Source: JABDGZ01 sp964487685 (GTDB lineage: Bacteria > Omnitrophota > Gorgyraeia > Zapsychrales > Fredricksoniimonadaceae). Taken from it: a stretch of 58,006 nt of DNA. Under the pieces are notes generated by a model, which did no database searches, was not told the DNA's origin, and saw nothing but the letters and a program-made list of their open reading frames with translations. Both the position numbers and the translations under genes were made by a program. Position 1 is the stretch's first letter; every line of letters starts with the position of its first letter. Of the stretch, positions 56,401 to 58,006 are shown one piece after another. The stretch spans positions 1-58,006 of the forward strand of contig CAZASA010000006.1 of the NCBI GenBank assembly GCA_964487685.1, read 5' to 3'.

Positions 56401-58006
56401 GGGTGCTTAGTAAAACAGGGATCAACTGGAATGATATGTATGTGGTCAGCCGTACGGGAATTAATTGGAATGATTTTGGGGTCTTATCGAAGACCGGTAT
56501 CAACTGGAATGATTTCGGAGTATTGTCGAAAATCGGTATCAACTGGAATGATCTATATGTTGTCAGCCATACTGGTATCAACTGGAGTGATTTTGGCGTT
56601 TTAACAAAGACCGGGATCAATTGGAATGACATGTATGTGGTAAGTCATTTAGGCATCAATTGGAACGATCTGGGGGTATTGACCAAGACAGGGATCAATT
56701 GGAATGACCTGGGTGTGATGAGCAAGGTAGGGGTCAACTGGTATGACTTAAATGTGCTGACACGCAACGGGATCAATTGGAATGATATGAATGTATTGAC
56801 CCGGACGGGGATCAACTGGTTCGATTTCGGGGTCTTAAGTAAGACAGGGATTAATTGGAATGATATGTATGTCCTGAGCCATATAGGGATTAACTGGAAT
56901 GATTTTGGGGTGTTAAGCAAGACTGGGATCAACTGGAATGATTTTGGGGTGTTAAGCAAGACTGGGATCAACTGGAATGATTTTGGGGTGTTAAGCAAGA
57001 CTGGGATCAATTGGAATGATTTTGGTGTATTAACGAAGACAGGGATCAACTGGAATGACATGAATGTCGTGAGCCGTATGGGGATCAATTGGTACGACTT
57101 TGGCGTGTTATCAAAGACCGGGATCAATTGGAATGACATGTATGTGGTCAGCCGCACCGGTATCAACTGGAATGATTTTGGTGTGTTAAGCAAGACAGGG
57201 ATCAATTGGAATGATCTGGGCGTGATGAGCAGGATCGGTGTCAACTGGAATGATTTCGGGGTCTTGACCAAGACAGGGATCAATTGGAATGACCTATATG
57301 TGGTCAGCCGTACGGGGATCAACTGGAATGATCTTGGAGTATTAACAAAGACGGGGATCAATTGGAACGATATGTATGTGGTCACACATACTGGTATCAA
57401 TTGGGTTGATTTCGGGGTTTTGTCCAAAACAGGGATCAACTGGAATGACCTGGGTGTGATGAGCAGGATGGGAGTGAATTGGTATGATTTGAATGTGCTG
57501 ACACGTAACGGGATCAATTGGAGTGATATGAATGTTTTGACCCGGACCGGGATCAATTGGTATGACTTTGGGGTGTTAACGAAGACCGGAATTAATTGGA
57601 ATGACATGTATGTGGTCAGCCATACCGGGATCAATTGGAATGATTTTGGGGTCTTAAGCAAGGTCGGGGTCAATTGGAATGATATGAATGTCATGACCCG
57701 GATCGGGATCAACTGGAATGATTTTGGGGTCTTAAGCAAGACCGGGATCAATTGGTATGACCTTGGTGTGATGAGCAGGGTTGGAGTCAACTGGTATGAC
57801 TTAAACATTTTGACCCGTAATGGTATCAATTGGAATGACATGAACGTGTTGACCCGGATCGGTGTTAATTGGAATGATTTTGGGGTCTTGTCCAAGACAG
57901 GGATCAATTGGAATGACATGAATGTCCTGACCCGCATGGGGATCAATTGGTACGATTTTGGGGTGTTAAGTAAGACAGGAATTAATTGGAATGACATGTA
58001 TGTGGT
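47496..58006 (+). CDS. giant secreted 13-residue-repeat protein, 3' end beyond window
   Basis: The frame opens at ATG 47496 (TGA stop 7 nt upstream in frame) and runs to the window edge: 3503 complete codons and no stop. Residues 1-37 are a signal peptide (LWRTLAFLAIFTGAALPSLG, cut near HA-Q). About 75-188 is an Ig-like domain (QPVVAVEDVYGNVVANDQTD; LAQFTGLAINAAGQMYTLSA). About 190-350 is a Cys-containing beta-rich domain and a Pro/Ser linker. From residue ~365 to the edge everything is repeats: about 15 degenerate units, then from nt 49206 exactly periodic 13-residue units (GINWNDFGVLTKT and variants such as NDMYVVSRT and NDLGVMSKV). In every unit I read, Asn-Trp is kept at positions 3-4. 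Likely surface or extracellular, possibly a beta-solenoid or fibre. The ribosome-binding site is weak. It is last in an operon with a secretin. Long open frames on the minus strand here are shadows. Confidence 0.93.
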   Translation, partial: MSKKHMDPTLKSSFWLWRTLAFLAIFTGAALPSLGHAQFNGGNDTNGPAVTSIGSNIYNGGSQNLTPYSTTGSNGSLSYGTATQLVFLLSPSDTNHSFPFSRQPVVAVEDVYGNVVANDQTDQVTLAIKNNPGNGSLKGTTTVTVVNGLAQFTGLAINAAGQMYTLSASSGTLTSGISASFTINPGTGPVAEAVWDNASKGFYIYIWAASDNEKEPFSTNDTNPLTGDSRSNNGSGDYCTINIFNPGGTSVGCEVVGYNYGYNPGCNPPQDSIVFNVDYTNMWCISNGIWKPPGLTADSTVANGYTANVIIFGQTPCGIGTGSSSPPTPPSSNGAIPTGSPCNNTVNFPLIGMSGTVIQDSYGNSINWEDIGAIKAKTDTLNWQDIGVIRNNTNAINWYDISTLNPLVANLNKFLGAAIPANINWQNFAVQTNASVNWNDIAKLSVTGINWANMSVLTNVGVNWNDFAVLSTKGLNWADIQRLSVVGINWNDFGVLSKAGINWSDMGVSTKAGINWYDFAIMSGVGVNWLNGVNWYSLAVLTNANVNWQSLTVMSINNINWYDFRVWSYAGINWNDFGVLSKTGINWSDFGALTKTGINWSDFGVLTKTGINWNDLGVMTKTGINWSDFGVLTKTGVNWYDLDVMTRTGINWSDFGVLSKIGINWSDVAVLHKAGINWSDFGVLTKIGINWNDMYALSHTGINWNDFGVMSKTGINWTDFGVLTKSGVNWSALNVISTTGINWNDFGVLSKAGINWNSLGSLTTAGINWSDFGVLTKTGINWLSMGALTQAGINWNDFGVLTKTGINWNDLGVMSKVGVNWYDMYVMTRNGINWNDMNVLTHTGINWADFGVLSKNGINWNDFGVISKTGVNWNDFGVLSKIGINWNDMSVLTHTGINWYDFGVLSKTGINWNDFGILTKTGVNWNDMYVLSRTGINWFDFGVLTKAGINWNDMYAVSHTGINWNDFGVLSKNGVNWNDFGVLTKAGINWNDFGVLTKTGINWNDLQILTHTGVNWSNLGGVINTLTESGINWSDLAVMTKIGMNWSDLSLLTRTGVNWNDLGVISKTGINWNDFGVLTRTGINWNDMYVVSRTGINWNDFGVLTKTGINWNDFGVLTKTGVNWNDMYVVSRTGINWNDFGVLTKNGINWNDFGVMTKIGINWNDFNVLSRTGVNWNDMYVLTHTGINWSDFGVLTKAGVNWNDMYLVSRTGVNWNDFGVLTKSGINWNDFGVMGKVGINWSDFGVLTKNGINWNDFGVMSKSGINWNDFGILSKTGINWNDIYVVSHSGINWNDFGVLSKTGINWSDLGVMSKMGINWFDMNVLTRNGINWNDMNTLSHSGINWNDFGVLSKTGINWNDMNVLTRTGINWNDFGVLTKTGINWNDMYVLGRTGINWNDFGVLSKNGINWNDLGVMSKIGINWNDFGILHKSGINWNDLGVMSKVGINWNDFGVLTKTGVNWNDIYVVSHTGINWNDFGVLTKAGINWNDFGVLSKTGINWNDFGVLTKTGINWSDFGALTKTGINWNDMYVLSHTGINWNDFGVLTKVGINWNDLYSVSHTGINWNDFGVLSKTGINWNDFGVMSKIGVNWNDFGVLTKSGINWNDMNVVSRTGINWLDFGMMSKTGINWNDFGVLTKTGINWNDLQILTHTGINWSNLGGVINTLTESGINWSDLAVMTRIGMNWSDLSVLTHTGINWNDMGVMSKTGINWYDFGVLGKTGINWNDMYVVSHTGINWNDFGVLSKTGINWNDFGVLTKAGINWNDMYIVSHTGINWNDFGVLSKTGINWNDLGVMSKVGVNWNDLNVLTRNGVNWNDMNVLTHTGINWNDFSVLTKIGINWNDMFVLSHTGINWNDFGVLSKSGINWNDFGVLSKTGINWSDMNVLGRTGINWNDFGVMSRTGVNWNDMYVLSHMGINWNDFGVFTKTGINWNDLYAMSHTGINWNDFGILTKVGINWNDMNVVSRMGINWIDFGVLSKTGINWSDMYVLGRTGINWNDFGVLSKTGINWNDMYVLGRTGINWNDFGVLSKNGINWNDMGVMSRVGVNWYDMYVLTRNGINWNDMNVLTHTGINWYDFGALSKTGINWNDLGVLSRSGINWNDFGLLTKTGINWNDFGVLSKNGINWNDLGVMSKTGINWNDFGVITKTGINWNDMNVLSHTGINWNDFGVLTKTGINWSDIGVMGKIGINWNDFGVLSKTGINWNDFGVLTKTGINWNDMYVITRTGINWNDFGVLTKTGINWNDLYAVSHTGINWSDFGVLSKTGLNWNDLGVLTKAGINWNDFGVLSKTGVNWNDMYVLTHTGINWVDFGVLSKTGINWNDLYVVSRTGINWNDFGVLSRSGINWNDLGVMTKIGVNWYDMNILTRNGINWSDMNVLTRTGINWYDLGVLTKTGINWNDMYVVSRTGINWNDFGVLTRTGINWSDFAVLAKTGINWNDLGVMGRSGINWYDLGVLSKTGINWNDMYVMGRTGINWYDFGVLSKTGINWNDINALSHTGINWNDFGILTKTGINWNDLGVLSKTGINWNDFGVLTKTGVNWNDLGVLSKTGINWNDFGVLTKIGINWNDMYVLGRTGINWYDFGILTKSGVNWNDMNVVSHTGINWNDFGVLSKNGINWNDFGVMSKVGVNWNDFGVLSKTGINWNDMYVVSRTGINWYDLGILSKTGINWNDFGVMSKTGINWNDLQILTHTGVNWSNLGGVINTLTDSGINWSDLAVMTRIGMNWSDLSVLTHTGINWNDMGVMSKTGINWSDFGILSKTGINWNDMFVVSRTGINWSDFGVLSKTGINWNDFGVMSKMGINWNDFGVLTKTGINWNDMYVVSRTGINWNDFGVLSKTGINWNDIYVVSHTGINWNDFGVLSKIGVNWNDLGVMSRIGINWNDFGVLTKTGINWNDLGVMSKVGVNWYDLNVLTRNGINWYDMNVMTRMGINWYDFGVFSKTGINWNDMYVVSRTGINWYDFGVLSKTGINWNDMYVVSRTGINWNDFGVLSKTGINWNDFGVLSKIGINWNDLYVVSHTGINWSDFGVLTKTGINWNDMYVVSHLGINWNDLGVLTKTGINWNDLGVMSKVGVNWYDLNVLTRNGINWNDMNVLTRTGINWFDFGVLSKTGINWNDMYVLSHIGINWNDFGVLSKTGINWNDFGVLSKTGINWNDFGVLSKTGINWNDFGVLTKTGINWNDMNVVSRMGINWYDFGVLSKTGINWNDMYVVSRTGINWNDFGVLSKTGINWNDLGVMSRIGVNWNDFGVLTKTGINWNDLYVVSRTGINWNDLGVLTKTGINWNDMYVVTHTGINWVDFGVLSKTGINWNDLGVMSRMGVNWYDLNVLTRNGINWSDMNVLTRTGINWYDFGVLTKTGINWNDMYVVSHTGINWNDFGVLSKVGVNWNDMNVMTRIGINWNDFGVLSKTGINWYDLGVMSRVGVNWYDLNILTRNGINWNDMNVLTRIGVNWNDFGVLSKTGINWNDMNVLTRMGINWYDFGVLSKTGINWNDMYV
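50493..50699 (+). repeat. five-unit signature block, copy 1 (with 17-residue unit)
   Basis: 69 codons: a NDLQILTHT unit, a 17-residue unit GVNWSNLGGVINTLTES (50532-50582), then NWSDLAVMTKI, GMNWSDLSLLTRT and GVNWNDLGVISKT. The 17-residue unit is the only kind that breaks the 13-residue register. Confidence 0.9.
52416..52622 (+). repeat. five-unit signature block, copy 2
   Basis: The same five-unit order as at 50493: NDLQILTHT, GINWSNLGGVINTLTES (17 residues, 52455-52505), NWSDLAVMTRI, GMNWSDLSVLTHT, GINWNDMGVMSKT. It begins 641 codons (48 units of 13 plus one of 17) after copy 1. Confidence 0.9.
55548..55754 (+). repeat. five-unit signature block, copy 3
   Basis: Third copy: NDLQILTHT, GVNWSNLGGVINTLTDS (17 residues, 55587-55637), NWSDLAVMTRI, GMNWSDLSVLTHT, GINWNDMGVMSKT. 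It begins 1044 codons (79 units of 13 plus one of 17) after copy 2. In its last two units it is closer to copy 2 than to copy 1. Confidence 0.9.
56892..57008 (+). repeat. three identical consecutive 39-bp units
   Basis: Three successive 39-bp copies (56892, 56931, 56970) are identical at every base, each starting AACTGGAATGATTTTGGGGT and encoding NWNDFGVLSKTGI. Elsewhere in the array neighbouring units differ at many synonymous positions, so this looks like a recent local expansion. Confidence 0.9.

Larger units (their letters stand above)
48588..58006 (+). repeat. 39-bp coding tandem repeat array, about 240 units
   Basis: The array has two parts. 48588-49205 holds about 15 irregular NW-containing units, including one long (27 residues) and one very short (6). 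From 49206 the spacing becomes exact: landmark Gly codons at 49206, 50493, 50583, 52416, 52506, 55548, 55638 and 57978 are separated by whole multiples of 39 bp. That gives 224 complete units, three of them 51 bp (17 residues) and the rest 39 bp, plus a partial unit at the edge. Codons vary synonymously between units (ATC/ATT, AAT/AAC, GAT/GAC), so the protein, not the DNA, is what is conserved. Confidence 0.95.

Noticed and set aside
56320..56604. 94-codon plus-strand frame inside the array
   Set aside because: It is an out-of-phase reading of the repeat units within the giant gene.
48578..57997. A run of long minus-strand open frames with repeats such as LIPVLVKTPKSFQ
   Set aside because: They are the reverse complement of the plus-strand 39-bp array. 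Because the unit has no TTA, CTA or TCA in that phase, the antisense frame stays open for hundreds of codons. The plus frame has the signal peptide, upstream domains, operon context and unbroken reading; the minus frames start and stop at random unit variants and have no ribosome-binding sites.
48588..58006. Regular 39-bp repeats suggesting a CRISPR array
   Set aside because: There are no unique spacers; the units are head to tail, vary at silent codon positions and form one open reading frame.

Overview
The window looks like a stretch of chromosome from a diderm, meso-diaminopimelate-type bacterium, most probably Candidatus Omnitrophota (former OP3). Diderm features are a GspD/PilQ-type secretin, lipoprotein signals and a DNPR-type MurE. 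The Omnitrophota guess rests on two large proteins ending in the same C-terminal module (GGIDLN...GFVPVII), which I associate from memory with that phylum, and on a giant repeat gene, which the phylum is known for. This is family-level reasoning, not a database result.

Layout. (1) 1-2703: 3' part of a large SNF2-helicase/methyltransferase protein. (2) 2704-10631: tRNA-Pro behind two tandem ~102 bp repeats, then acylphosphatase, ligA, a lipoprotein, a XerC/D recombinase, a short CCA-enzyme-like nucleotidyltransferase, and the rbfA-nrnA-truB-ribF set. (3) 10733-14809: a 1358-residue exported protein carrying the GGIDLN tail. (4) 14873-30841: a near-complete division and cell-wall (dcw) operon, mraZ-rsmH-ftsL-ftsI-murE-murF-mraY-murD-ftsW-murG-[metallopeptidase]-murC-ddl-ftsQ-ftsA. 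It starts from a consensus promoter with three 10-bp-spaced MraZ boxes; murB and ftsZ are absent from their usual places. (5) 30848-36676: a divergent small membrane protein, a tRNA-Arg with a degenerate partial copy, and gcvT-gcvH-gcvPA-gcvPB-lipoate ligase. (6) 36718-40505: a secreted S41 protease whose catalytic Lys position is Gln, a membrane-anchored protein resembling the end of ATP synthase delta, and polysaccharide-type glycosyltransferases with a DUF2304 protein. (7) 40506-41104: an AT-rich non-coding leader. (8) 41105 to the window end: a six-gene operon: GspC-like, secretin, TPR protein, two paralogous secreted FGE-fold proteins, and an enormous secreted protein.

The standout is that last gene. 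It starts at 47496 with a signal peptide and stays open to the window edge (3503 codons, no stop). After an Ig-like domain and a Cys-rich domain, the protein becomes an unbroken array of 13-residue units with consensus GINWNDFGVLTKT. From 49206 I count 224 complete units in exact 39-bp register, interrupted only by three 17-residue units that belong to a thrice-copied five-unit block. The long reverse-strand open frames over this region are shadows of the array. Its position behind a secretin operon suggests a dedicated export and surface-display system for a giant repetitive fibre, with the two FGE-fold proteins as candidate partners.
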